A stretch of DNA of 64,000 bases from Solidesulfovibrio sp. (GTDB taxonomy: Bacteria; Desulfobacterota; Desulfovibrionia; Desulfovibrionales; Desulfovibrionaceae), in contig NZ_JARKOZ010000084.1 in assembly GCF_029978005.1 (NCBI RefSeq), positions 1-64,000 of the forward strand. The letters are read 5' to 3'. A model generated the notes under the pieces. It saw only the letters and a list, made by a program, of their open reading frames with translations. It did no database searches and was not told the DNA's origin. The position numbers and the translations under genes were made by a program. Shown here in pieces: positions 44,572 through 52,985 of this stretch (the first letter of the stretch is position 1; each line of letters begins with the position of its first letter).

Positions 44572-45495
44572 ATGGGGTTACGTACTGACTTTATCTGGAT
44601 GGATGGTACGCTCACGCCTTGGGATCAGGCCAACGTGCATGTCCTGACCCACGGCCTGCATTACGGGTACGCCGTGTTCGAGGGCATCCGGGCATACGAG
44701 TGCGTCGACGGCTCCTCGGCGGTCTTTCGGCTCAAGGAGCATGTGGACCGGCTGTTCGGTTCCGCGAAAATCCTGGGCATCGCCATTCCCTTCACGCAAC
44801 AGCAGGTTGCGGACGCTTGCGTGGAAACGCTCCAAGCCAACAAGATGCCCGCCGGCTACATCCGGCCGCTGGTGTTCGTGGGCTCCGGCTCCATGGGCGT
44901 CAATCCCGCCGACAACCCCATCCGCGTGGCCATCGCCGTGTGGCCGTGGGGCGCCTACCTCGGCGCCGAGGCGCTGGAAAAGGGCATCAGCATCCGCACC
45001 TCGAGCTACACCCGCTTCCATGTCAATTCGATGATGAGCAAGGCCAAGTCGGCCGGCAACTACGTCAACTCCGTGCTGGCCAAGACCGAAGCCCTGGCCG
45101 ACGGCTACGACGAGGCCATGATGCTCGACGCCTCCGGCTACGTGGCCGAGGGTTCGGGAGAAAACATCTACATCGTGAAAAACGGCGTGATCAAAACCCC
45201 GCCCCTGACCACGGTGCTCGCCGGCATCACCCGCGACAGCGTCATCGCTTTGGCAAAGGAGATGGGGTACGAGGTGGTGGAGCAGTTCTTCACCCGCGAC
45301 GAGGTCTACGTGGCCGACGAGGCGTTTTTCACGGGCACGGCCGCCGAACTGACCCCGATCCGCGCGCTGGACCGCCGCGTCATCGGCGAGGGCCATGCCG
45401 GACCGGTGGCCAAGGCGCTCCAGAAGGCCTTCTTCAAGGTCGTCAAGGGCGAAAACCCGAAATACGCCGGCTGGCTGCACCGCTACAGCCTGTAA
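44572..45495 (+). CDS. ilvE: Branched-chain amino acid aminotransferase
   Basis: 307 residues of fold-type IV PLP enzymes. HGLHYGYAVFEGIRAYE at the start; the PLP lysine in SMMSKAKSAGNYVNSVLAKT; DEAMMLDASGYVAEGSGENI; TTVLAGITRDSVIALAKEMG binding phosphate. It makes Val, Leu and Ile from their keto acids. GGGGAAGGAAG precedes the ATG at 44572 and decides the start. It has its own promoter upstream. Confidence 0.95.
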   Translation: MGLRTDFIWMDGTLTPWDQANVHVLTHGLHYGYAVFEGIRAYECVDGSSAVFRLKEHVDRLFGSAKILGIAIPFTQQQVADACVETLQANKMPAGYIRPLVFVGSGSMGVNPADNPIRVAIAVWPWGAYLGAEALEKGISIRTSSYTRFHVNSMMSKAKSAGNYVNSVLAKTEALADGYDEAMMLDASGYVAEGSGENIYIVKNGVIKTPPLTTVLAGITRDSVIALAKEMGYEVVEQFFTRDEVYVADEAFFTGTAAELTPIRALDRRVIGEGHAGPVAKALQKAFFKVVKGENPKYAGWLHRYSL

Positions 45496-45547
45496 CAAGC
45501 CCCGGGCGGCCCCTCCGGCCGGAGGCGGGGCCGCCCGGACACCGCGT

Positions 45548-47290
45548 ATGAGCACCACCAGCCTTACCGCCAAATACCGGCCCCAACGCTTCGCCGACGT
45601 GGCCGGCCAGGAGGCCGTCAAGCGCATCCTGTCCCGGGCGGCGGCCGAGGACAAGATCGCGCCGGCCTATCTTTTCAGCGGCACCCGGGGCGTGGGCAAG
45701 ACCACGCTGGCCCGCATCCTGGCCAAGGCCGTCAACTGCGAGACCGCGCCCACGGCCGAACCCTGCAACGTCTGCTCCCAGTGCCGGCAGATCACCGCCG
45801 GGGTCTCGCCCGACGTCATCGAGATCGACGCCGCCACCCACGGCAAGGTCGAGGACGCCAGGCGGCTCAAGGAGGACGTGGGCTACGCGCCGCTCAACAG
45901 CCGCTACAAGGTCTTCATCATCGACGAAGCCCACATGCTCTCCACGGCGGCCTTCAACGCCCTGCTCAAGACCCTGGAGGAGCCGCCGGCCCGCGTCACC
46001 TTCATCCTGGCCACCACCGAGGCCCACAAGTTTCCGGCCACCATCATCAGCCGCTGCCAGCACTACCTCTTCAAGCGCCTGGCCCAGCCCGAACTGGAAG
46101 CCCATCTGACCGGGGTGCTTTCGCGCGAGAACCTCGTCTTCGAGCCGAGCGCGGTCAAGCTCATCGCCCGGCGCGGCGCGGGCAGCGTGCGCGACTCCAT
46201 GTCCCTTTTGGCCCAGGTTTTGGCCCTGGGCGGCGAGGGCCTCACCGAGGCCGACGCCAGAAACGTCCTGGGCCTGGCCGGCCAGGATGTCTTTTTCGGC
46301 CTCATCGAGGCCATCCACGCCCAGGACGGCCCGGCCGTGGTGGACGTGCTGCGCCAGGTCCTGGACAAGGGCCTGGACATCGGCTTTTTCCTGCGCGAGC
46401 TGGCCGGCATGTGGCGCAACCTGTTCCTGTTGCGCCAGGCCGGCGAGAAGGGGCTGGCCGTGGTCGACCTGCCGGCCGAGGAGACGGGCCTGTGGCTCGA
46501 CTGGGCCGGCCGTTTCGACGCGGCCCACATCCATGCCTGCTGGCAGATGACCCTGGAAGGCCAGCGAAGGGTGCTCACGAGCCTGGAACCGGCCCTGTCC
46601 CTGGAGCTCATGCTCTTAAACCTCGCCTATCTGCCGCGCCTGCTGCCCCTGCAAAATCTCGCGTCCTGCGCCATGCCGCCGGGCGGCGGCGGCTCCGCTC
46701 CGGCCGGGTCGTCCGGGCCTTCGGGCCGGGGCGCGCCGGCCGGCGGCCCGGCTCCCGCCCCGCGCCAGGCTGCCCCGGCCCAGGGGAGCCGGCCCGTCGG
46801 CCAGTCACAGGCCGCGCCCGCCGCGCCAAGAGCCCCGCGCCCCGGCGGCTGGCGGCCGCCCGAGGCCGCCCCAGCCGCATCCCGGCCCGCGCCGGTTCAG
46901 GGCCATGCTCCATCGTCCGCCCCGATCCCGGCAGGGCCCCGTACCTTCGACGGCTTCAAGCGGTTCGCTTCCAAAAACGGCGAGGTCATGGGCCTCAAGG
47001 CGGCCAGGGGCGTCTACGCACCCGATCCCGAGCCGGGTGTCCTGCGTTTCGTGTGCGCCAACGCCTTCCACGTCAACCAGTTGCGCCACCCGGACAAGCT
47101 GCGCCAGCTGACGGCCCTGGCCGCCGAATACTTCGGCCGGCCCGTGGAAATCGTCGTCGAGGCCGCAGAAGGGGGAGGCGGCGACCGGATGTCGCCCGAC
47201 GACCTCAAGCGCTACATCGACGAACGGCCCGAGGTGCGGCAGGCCATGTCCGCCTTCGACGCCGAGATCATCGAACGAAAACCCCGCTGA
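45548..47290 (+). CDS. dnaX: DNA polymerase III subunit gamma/tau
   Basis: 580 residues. AAA+ clamp-loader core: LTAKYRPQRFADVAGQEAVK, Walker A SGTRGVGKTTLAR, the zinc knuckle with four Cys (NCETAPTAEPCNVCSQC), Walker B FIIDEAHMLS, SRC motif IISRCQHY. Domain III reaches about 370; a Pro/Ala/Gly-rich linker (about 380-460) follows, then a tau C-terminal part. No A-AAA-AAG slippery site was seen, so no short gamma form is predicted. Followed by ybaB, recR and recD2. Confidence 0.94.
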   Translation: MSTTSLTAKYRPQRFADVAGQEAVKRILSRAAAEDKIAPAYLFSGTRGVGKTTLARILAKAVNCETAPTAEPCNVCSQCRQITAGVSPDVIEIDAATHGKVEDARRLKEDVGYAPLNSRYKVFIIDEAHMLSTAAFNALLKTLEEPPARVTFILATTEAHKFPATIISRCQHYLFKRLAQPELEAHLTGVLSRENLVFEPSAVKLIARRGAGSVRDSMSLLAQVLALGGEGLTEADARNVLGLAGQDVFFGLIEAIHAQDGPAVVDVLRQVLDKGLDIGFFLRELAGMWRNLFLLRQAGEKGLAVVDLPAEETGLWLDWAGRFDAAHIHACWQMTLEGQRRVLTSLEPALSLELMLLNLAYLPRLLPLQNLASCAMPPGGGGSAPAGSSGPSGRGAPAGGPAPAPRQAAPAQGSRPVGQSQAAPAAPRAPRPGGWRPPEAAPAASRPAPVQGHAPSSAPIPAGPRTFDGFKRFASKNGEVMGLKAARGVYAPDPEPGVLRFVCANAFHVNQLRHPDKLRQLTALAAEYFGRPVEIVVEAAEGGGGDRMSPDDLKRYIDERPEVRQAMSAFDAEIIERKPR

Positions 47291-47313
47291 AGGCGGGTCA
47301 TGGAGGACCATGC

Positions 47314-47625
47314 ATGAAGGGAATGAACGAACTGGTGCGCCAAGCCCAGATCATGCAAAAGAAAATGTCGAAACTTCAAGAAGAGCTTGAGCTTCGCACC
47401 GTCGAGGGTTCGGCCGGCGGCGGCATGGTCACGGCCGTGGTGTCCGGGGCCAACGAGCTCAAATCCATCGTCATCGACAAGACCGTGGTCGACCCGGCCG
47501 ACGTGGACATGCTCCAGGACCTGGTCCTGGCCGCGGTCAACGACGGCCTCAAGAAGGCCAAGGCCATGATGGAAGCCGAAATGGGCCAGATCACCGGCGG
47601 CATCAAGATGCCGGGGATGTTTTAA
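47314..47625 (+). CDS. ybaB: YbaB/EbfC nucleoid-associated protein
   Basis: 103 residues: MNELVRQAQIMQKKMSKLQE, then a beta-rich centre (TVEGSAGGGMVTAVVSGANE) and a C-terminal helix. It is a small dimeric DNA-binding tweezers protein. GGAGGACC precedes the ATG. It lies between dnaX (23 bp) and recR, the usual order. Confidence 0.94.
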   Translation: MKGMNELVRQAQIMQKKMSKLQEELELRTVEGSAGGGMVTAVVSGANELKSIVIDKTVVDPADVDMLQDLVLAAVNDGLKKAKAMMEAEMGQITGGIKMPGMF

Positions 47626-47628
47626 GAG

Positions 47629-47693
47629 CGAAGAGGAAGATGCCTCCGGCGGCCGGGAGGGGCAGTGCCCCTCCTGGACCTCCCCAAAGGGGG
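47629..47693 (+). repeat. Dispersed intergenic hairpin repeat, copy 3
   Basis: It carries GAAGATGCCTCCGGCGGCCG, then a palindrome with altered but still pairing arms (GGAGGGGCA, G, TGCCCCTCC), then GGACCTCCCC. It occupies the ybaB-recR gap. The arm bases differ from copies 1 and 2 in a compensating way, so the hairpin itself seems to be kept. Confidence 0.8.
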
Positions 47694-47718
47694 GCAGGGG
47701 CCACGAGGGAACGGATAA

Positions 47719-48333
47719 ATGGCTGTGCAGACGACATTGCCGGCTCCCCTGGCGGAGCTGGTCGAGCAGTTGGCCAGGTTGCCCGGGCTTGGCCCCAAAT
47801 CCGCGCTCAAGGCGGCCATGACCCTGCTCGAATGGCCGCGCGGCCGGGCCGAAACCCTGGGCGAGGCCATTTTGCGCCTGCGCGAGCGGCTGTGCCTGTG
47901 CTCGCGCTGCGCCGGACTCTCCGAAACCCCGGTCTGCCCGGTCTGCGCCGACCCGACCCGCGCTCCGGAGCAGCTGTGCCTGGTGGCCCAGTGGGACGCC
48001 GTCATGCTCCTGGAGGAGACAGCCCAGTTTCGTGGCTACTACCTGGTCCTCGGCGGCCTCCTCGATCCCCTGGAAGGCGTGTCCGCCGGCCAGTTGCGCC
48101 TGGACGCCCTGCGCGCGAGGCTCGCCGAGGGCGTGGTCACGGAGTGCATCCTGGCCCTTGGCGCGACGCTGGCCGCCGAGGCCACGGCCTCGCACATCAA
48201 AAACCTCCTGGCCCGGGAGTTCCCGAACGTGCGCCTCACCCGCCTGGCCCAGGGCATTCCGCTCGGGGCCGAGGTCAAATACGTGGACAAGGAAACCCTG
48301 TCCCAATCCCTGCGTTACCGCCAGGACCTGTAG
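47719..48333 (+). CDS. recR: Recombination mediator RecR
   Basis: 204 residues. HhH segment LARLPGLGPKSALKAAMTLL; the zinc finger CSRCAGLSETPVCPVC; Toprim domain from LCLVAQWDAVMLLEET to VLGGLLDPL; the Walker B-like RLAQGIPLGAEVKYVDKETL. It acts with RecO to load RecA at gaps. The Toprim start reads VAQ where VES or VEE is more usual. Confidence 0.94.
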   Translation: MAVQTTLPAPLAELVEQLARLPGLGPKSALKAAMTLLEWPRGRAETLGEAILRLRERLCLCSRCAGLSETPVCPVCADPTRAPEQLCLVAQWDAVMLLEETAQFRGYYLVLGGLLDPLEGVSAGQLRLDALRARLAEGVVTECILALGATLAAEATASHIKNLLAREFPNVRLTRLAQGIPLGAEVKYVDKETLSQSLRYRQDL

Positions 48334-48347
48334 GACGACATCGCGTC

Positions 48348-50540
48348 ATGGCCGACGAGGCGAAAACGACCGAAATCTCCGCCGAGGTGCAGACCGTCAC
48401 CTTCTTCAACGAAGGGTCGAACTACCTCATCGCCAAGGTCCGGTCCAAGGACGAGCCCGGGCCGTTTTCCATCGTCGGCTACGTGGACCGGGTGACTCCC
48501 GGGGAGATGCTGCGCCTGACCGGCTCCTGGGCCACCCATCCCAAGTACGGCCGCCAGTTCCAGGTGGCCACCTTCGACCGGGAGATGCCGGCCACGGTCA
48601 ACGGCATCCGCCGCTACCTGGCCTCGGGCATGATCAAGGGCGTGGGCGGGGTGCTGGCCACGCGCATGGTGGACGCCTTCGGCGAGAAGGTGCTCGACAT
48701 CCTCGACAGCGAGCCGGAAAAACTGCTTTCCGTGGAAGGGCTCGGCAAAAAGAAGCTCAAGGAGATCGTGGCCTCGTGGAATGCGCAGCACGAGGTGCGT
48801 TCGCTCATGCTGTTCCTGCAGACCCACGAGATCGCCACCACCCACGCCGGCAAGATCTTCAAGCTCTACGGCAACAGCGCCGAGGCCCGCATCCGGGCCA
48901 ATCCCTACGAGTTGGCCTACGAGATACGCGGCATCGCGTTTAAGACCGCCGACGCCATGGCGTTGCGCCTGGGGTTCGCCCCGGACAGCCCCGAACGCCT
49001 GCAAGCCGCCCTGGTCTACATGCTCTTCACCATGGGCGAGCAGGGGCACATGTTCGTGCCGCGCGACGTGCTCTTCGAAAAGACTGCCGCCATGATCGAG
49101 GGCGTGGCCCCGGAGCGCCTGGACGAGGCCCTGGGCGACCTGGAGACCCTCAAGCGGGTCAAGGTCGAGGCCTTGCCCGCCCAGGGCGTCGAATCCGCCG
49201 TGTACCTGCGCCACAACTACGCCCTGGAGGTGGAGATCGCCCGCCGGCTGCACGACCTGGCCACCCACCCCGGCGCGGACCTGCGCGGCAAGGTGGAAAA
49301 GCTCCTGCCGGCCCTGGAATCCGAGGCGCGCATCCAGCTTTCGCCCGAACAGCGCCAGGCCGCCGTGGACGCCTGCGCCGAGAAGGTCTTCGTCATCACC
49401 GGCGGCCCGGGCACGGGCAAGACCACCATCACCCGCATGGTGGTGGCCGCCCTTGACAAGCTGGGCTTAAAAGTCAAACTTGCCGCGCCGACGGGCCGGG
49501 CGGCCAAGCGGCTGGCCGAGGCCACGGGCTGGCCGGCGGCGACGCTGCACCGCCTGCTGCAATCCACGCCGGACGGCAGCTTCGCCTTGTGCGAGGACAA
49601 CAAACTCAAGACCGACGTGCTGCTCGTGGACGAGGTCAGCATGCTCGACGCCAGGCTCTGCGCCCACATGCTGCGGGCCATGCCGGCCCCGGCCCGGCTC
49701 GTGCTCGTCGGCGACGCCGACCAGTTGCCGTCCGTCGGCGCGGGCAACGTCCTGGCCGACGTGCTGGCCAGCCAGGCCGTGGCCAGCGCCCGCCTGAGCC
49801 GGATCTTCCGCCAGGCCCAGCAGAGCATGATCGTGGTCAACGCCCACCGGGTCAACCAGGGGCAGTTTCCCCAGGCCGCGGACAGGCCGCCCCCGGAGGC
49901 GGATTTTTTCTGGGTGGAGCAGGACGACCCGGCCACGGTGCGCGACATGATCGCGGCCCTGGTCTGCGAACGCATCCCCGAGGTCTACGGCCTCGACCCC
50001 ATGCGCGACGTCCAGGTGCTCTCGCCCATGCACAAGGGCGAGGCCGGCACCCAGTCGCTCAACGAGGCCCTGCGCGAGCGCCTCAATCCCAAGGGCCCGG
50101 AGGTCGCGCGCGGCATGGTGCGGTTTCGCCAGAACGACCGGGTGTTGCAGACCAAAAACGATTATGAAAAGGACGTCTTCAACGGCGATCTCGGCCACAT
50201 CGTGGAGGTCGACCCCGGCGAGGGCGAGGTGGTGGTCTCCTTCGACGGCAGAAGCGTGGCCTACGACCGCACCGAACTGGACGAACTGGCCCCGGCCTAT
50301 GCCGTGAGCATCCACAAATCCCAGGGAAGCGAATATCCGGCCGTGGTCGTCCCCATTTTGACACAACACTACGTCATGTTGCGCCGCAACCTGATCTACA
50401 CCGCCCTGACCAGGGCCAGACGCCTGGCCGTCATCATAGGCAGCCGGCGGGCCCTCATGCTCGGCCTGCGAAACGCCGGCGGGGACAGGCGCTACACCCA
50501 TCTCAACCATCGGCTTCGGGAGCTCTTCAATGCGCTGTAG
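48348..50540 (+). CDS. recD2: RecD2-type ATP-dependent DNA helicase
   Basis: 730 residues. N-terminal OB-like part (about 10-95) and helix-hairpin-helix repeats (LLSVEGLGKKKLKEIVASWN); SF1B helicase core with Walker A VITGGPGTGKTTITRMV, motif II LLVDEVSMLD, motif III LVGDADQLPSVGAGNVLADV, and late motifs YAVSIHKSQGSEYPAVVVP and YTALTRARRLAVI. It is a 5'-3' helicase separate from RecBCD, linked to mismatch repair and replication-fork stability. It lies 14 bp after recR. Confidence 0.94.
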   Translation: MADEAKTTEISAEVQTVTFFNEGSNYLIAKVRSKDEPGPFSIVGYVDRVTPGEMLRLTGSWATHPKYGRQFQVATFDREMPATVNGIRRYLASGMIKGVGGVLATRMVDAFGEKVLDILDSEPEKLLSVEGLGKKKLKEIVASWNAQHEVRSLMLFLQTHEIATTHAGKIFKLYGNSAEARIRANPYELAYEIRGIAFKTADAMALRLGFAPDSPERLQAALVYMLFTMGEQGHMFVPRDVLFEKTAAMIEGVAPERLDEALGDLETLKRVKVEALPAQGVESAVYLRHNYALEVEIARRLHDLATHPGADLRGKVEKLLPALESEARIQLSPEQRQAAVDACAEKVFVITGGPGTGKTTITRMVVAALDKLGLKVKLAAPTGRAAKRLAEATGWPAATLHRLLQSTPDGSFALCEDNKLKTDVLLVDEVSMLDARLCAHMLRAMPAPARLVLVGDADQLPSVGAGNVLADVLASQAVASARLSRIFRQAQQSMIVVNAHRVNQGQFPQAADRPPPEADFFWVEQDDPATVRDMIAALVCERIPEVYGLDPMRDVQVLSPMHKGEAGTQSLNEALRERLNPKGPEVARGMVRFRQNDRVLQTKNDYEKDVFNGDLGHIVEVDPGEGEVVVSFDGRSVAYDRTELDELAPAYAVSIHKSQGSEYPAVVVPILTQHYVMLRRNLIYTALTRARRLAVIIGSRRALMLGLRNAGGDRRYTHLNHRLRELFNAL

Positions 50541-50585
50541 CTGCACGGCCGGCCACGACGGGGCCGCTTTCCGGGACGATTCGAC

Positions 50586-51548
50586 ATGCTCATGAAAAAA
50601 GCCGCCGGTCTGCTGGCGCGCCTCCTCCTCGTCGGCGGTTGCCTGGTCTACGCCTTCTGGGGCATCGATTTCAGCCAGTTGTGGGACACGCTCCTGCGTT
50701 ACGATGATCTGGCCCTTTTCTGGACGACCGCCTTTTCCTTCTTCGGCTACGCCGTCATGGCCCTGCGGCTCAATTTCCTTTCCGGTTTCGTGGCGGGCAA
50801 TTGGCTGTGCTTCAAGGCGTTTTTGATGTCCATGGCCGTCAACAACATCGTGCCGGCCAAGCTCGGCGAGCTGGCCAAGGCCTTCTACCTGCGCCGGGAA
50901 TGCCGCTTTTCGCTGTCGCGCAGCATCACCATGGTCTTCTGGGAGCGCTTTTTCGACCTCAACGCCATCCTGGCCATGGGCCTGGTCGTGGCTTTCCACT
51001 TCAAGCTCAAGATGGCCTTCGTGCCCCTGGCCGCGGCCGTGGGCGGCATATGGGCGGCCCTTTGGGTCGTGCGCACCTATCCGGACTTCGTCGGCCGCAT
51101 CATCGACAAGATGCCGTCCAACCGGCTGGCCGAGTTTTTGGCCGAACTGAAGCTGCAGGTGCTCCACGGCGTGACCCCGTCGTTTATGATCCTGCTTGGC
51201 CTGTACACCGCGGTCTGCTGGGTCTTTTACGCCAGCTCCACCTTCCTGGTGCTCATGTGGGTGGCCAAGATGCCGATTTCCTTCGGCCACGCCGCAGCGG
51301 TCTTCGTCATTTCCTCGCTCGGCATGGCCATGCCGTCCTCTCCGGGGGCCCTCGGCGTCTTCGAGGCGGCGGTGGTCTTTTCCCTGGGGCTTTTCGGCGT
51401 GGACCGCTCCCAGGCCCTGGCCGCCGGGCTGGTGCTGCACATGGTGCAGTACATCCCGGTGACCGTGGCCGGGCTTTTGGTCCTCGGCAAGAGCGGGCTG
51501 AGCCTGCGCAAGATACGCCACAGCGAAGAGGCCTTGGAAGAAGCCTGA
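50586..51548 (+). CDS. YbhN/AglD-like (LPG synthase TM region) membrane protein
   Basis: 320 residues with about seven to eight membrane helices. Family motifs: AVNNIVPAKLGELAKAFYLR and the ERFFDLNAI segment, then SSLGMAMPSSPGALGVFEAA. This UPF0104 group relates to the flippase half of MprF and to putative lipid-linked sugar transporters. The substrate is unknown. It lies 45 bp after recD2 and 11 bp before thiD. Confidence 0.85.
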   Translation: MLMKKAAGLLARLLLVGGCLVYAFWGIDFSQLWDTLLRYDDLALFWTTAFSFFGYAVMALRLNFLSGFVAGNWLCFKAFLMSMAVNNIVPAKLGELAKAFYLRRECRFSLSRSITMVFWERFFDLNAILAMGLVVAFHFKLKMAFVPLAAAVGGIWAALWVVRTYPDFVGRIIDKMPSNRLAEFLAELKLQVLHGVTPSFMILLGLYTAVCWVFYASSTFLVLMWVAKMPISFGHAAAVFVISSLGMAMPSSPGALGVFEAAVVFSLGLFGVDRSQALAAGLVLHMVQYIPVTVAGLLVLGKSGLSLRKIRHSEEALEEA

Positions 51549-51559
51549 GGAGGTCCTCC

Positions 51560-52378
51560 ATGCATCCGCCATGTGTGCTCACCGTGGCCGGGTCCGACAG
51601 CGGCGGTGGGGCCGGCATCCAGGCCGACCTCAAGACCTTCATGATGCAGGGCTGCTACGGCCTTTCCGTGGTCACCGCCCTGACCGCCCAGAACACCCGG
51701 GCCGTCACGGCCATCGAGGCCCCCACGCCCGGCTTCGTGGCCGAGCAACTGCGCGTGGTGCTTTCGGATTTCCCCGTCCGGGCGGCCAAGACGGGCATGC
51801 TCTTTTCCGCTCCCATCATCGAGGCCGTGGCCGGGGGGCTGGCCGGCAAGAACTTTCCCCTGGTGGTCGATCCGGTGTGCGTGGCCCAGTCCGGGGCCAG
51901 GCTCCTTTTGCCCGAGGCCATGGCGGCGCTGACCTCCTGCATGTTGCCCCTGGCCGACCTGCTCACCCCCAACCGTCTGGAGGCCGAGGCCCTTGCCGAC
52001 ATGGCCATCGTCACGCGCGAGGACGCCATGGAAGCGGGGCGGCGACTGCTCGACCTCGGCGCGGGGGCGGTGCTCGTCAAGGGCGGGCATTTCGAGCCCG
52101 ATTCGGGGCAGACGGGCGAGGCGGTCGTGGACGTGCTCCTCACCCGTCAGGGCCTGGTGCGGGAATACGCTCGGCCGAGGGTGGCCACGCGCAACACCCA
52201 CGGTACGGGCTGCACGCTCTCCGCGGCCATCGCGGCCCACTTGAGTCTGGGCGAGCCTCTGGAAGAGGCGGTCGCCTCCGGCCGGGACTATCTGCAGCTG
52301 GCCCTGGAAACGGCCTGGGATCTGGGCGGCGGCGACGGCCCGGTCAACCACCTCGCACCGTTTCTGGGAAAAGCCTGA
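51560..52378 (+). CDS. thiD: Hydroxymethylpyrimidine/phosphomethylpyrimidine kinase
   Basis: 272 residues: VLTVAGSDSGGGAGIQADLK at the N-terminus, TALTAQNTRAVTAIEAPTPG, VVDPVCVAQSGARLL, LTPNRLEAEAL, and the catalytic NTHGTGCTLSAAIAAHL. It phosphorylates HMP twice for thiamine synthesis or salvage. GAGGAGG precedes the ATG. No TPP riboswitch was seen upstream; the gene reads in the same direction as the upstream membrane protein gene. Confidence 0.94.
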   Translation: MHPPCVLTVAGSDSGGGAGIQADLKTFMMQGCYGLSVVTALTAQNTRAVTAIEAPTPGFVAEQLRVVLSDFPVRAAKTGMLFSAPIIEAVAGGLAGKNFPLVVDPVCVAQSGARLLLPEAMAALTSCMLPLADLLTPNRLEAEALADMAIVTREDAMEAGRRLLDLGAGAVLVKGGHFEPDSGQTGEAVVDVLLTRQGLVREYARPRVATRNTHGTGCTLSAAIAAHLSLGEPLEEAVASGRDYLQLALETAWDLGGGDGPVNHLAPFLGKA

Positions 52379-52478
52379 ACGGGCCGGTCAGGCGGCGTTT
52401 TTCGCCAGCCGACGGTTTCCATGATTGTGGCCTGGCCCGCTTTCGCGTAAGAAAATTCGCCCGTCGACGACGGACCGT

Positions 52479-52563
52479 GCGAGAGTGGCGGAACTGGGAG
52501 ACGCACCAGACTTAGGATCTGGCGCCGCAAGGCATGGGGGTTCGAGCCCCCCCTCTCGCACCA
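52479..52563 (+). tRNA. tRNA-Leu (anticodon UAG)
   Basis: 85 nt with encoded CCA. The acceptor stem GCGAGAG (52479-52485) pairs with CTCTCGC (52553-52559). The anticodon loop CTTAGGA (52511-52517) gives TAG at 52513-52515, between CCAGA and TCTGG. It has a long variable arm of class II, the T stem GGGGG/CCCCC and loop TTCGAGC. It reads CUA and related Leu codons. Confidence 0.95.
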
Positions 52564-52985
52564 AGCTGATTTCATTCATATTTACAATTCTCACCCTTCA
52601 CAAAAGAAACTTCCGGGACAGAATCTGTCCCGGCCCTGTCCCGGCCTTGTAGCTTCTGCCCTTCCTCTCCAGCCCCTAAGTCACTCATCCCCCCGTCAGG
52701 GTTGCGCGTCCGCCGGAGGTCGCCTCGCGGCCGGGTCGGATAGGCCCCGGGGAAGGCGGGCCGGACCCCTTGCATGGTTTCGCATACGCAAAAAAGGATG
52801 GCTATGTTGCCATCCTTTTTTGCGCCCGCCCGGCATCCGCCGGGTGCTCGCGGCGCGGGCCCCCTCGCCGGGCGCGCGGCGCTTGTGTCACGTCCACGAA
52901 ATACAGGCATCTGTATTCCATGGATGACGTGCTGCAGCGGTCATGGTTTTTCCAAAAATACTATCGTCTTTTCAGGGACGTCACC
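52564..52985. other. Gene-free stretch between tRNA-Leu and the MFS gene
   Basis: No coding region is credible here. It holds a perfect 21-bp dyad (52613-52633, CCGGGACAG AAT CTGTCCCGG), an intrinsic two-way terminator (52790-52821), and a second long hairpin (52890-52932). The hairpin has a core of AATACAG-GCAT-CTGTATT extended by partly paired flanks. Confidence 0.7.
52790..52821. terminator. Bidirectional intrinsic terminator
   Basis: A-rich run plus GGATGGC, loop TATGTT, GCCATCC plus T-run: a 13-bp stem whose A and T ends give a U-tract in both directions. It lies between the rightward thiD/tRNA-Leu unit and the leftward MFS gene. Confidence 0.8.

Noticed and set aside
45548-47290. A dnaX slippery site giving a short gamma product
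   Set aside because: I looked for A-AAA-AAG-type heptamers in the linker and found none; the frame reads through to the end.
51549-51559. A TPP riboswitch for thiD
   Set aside because: Only 11 bases separate thiD from the upstream gene, and the conserved thi-box sequence is absent.
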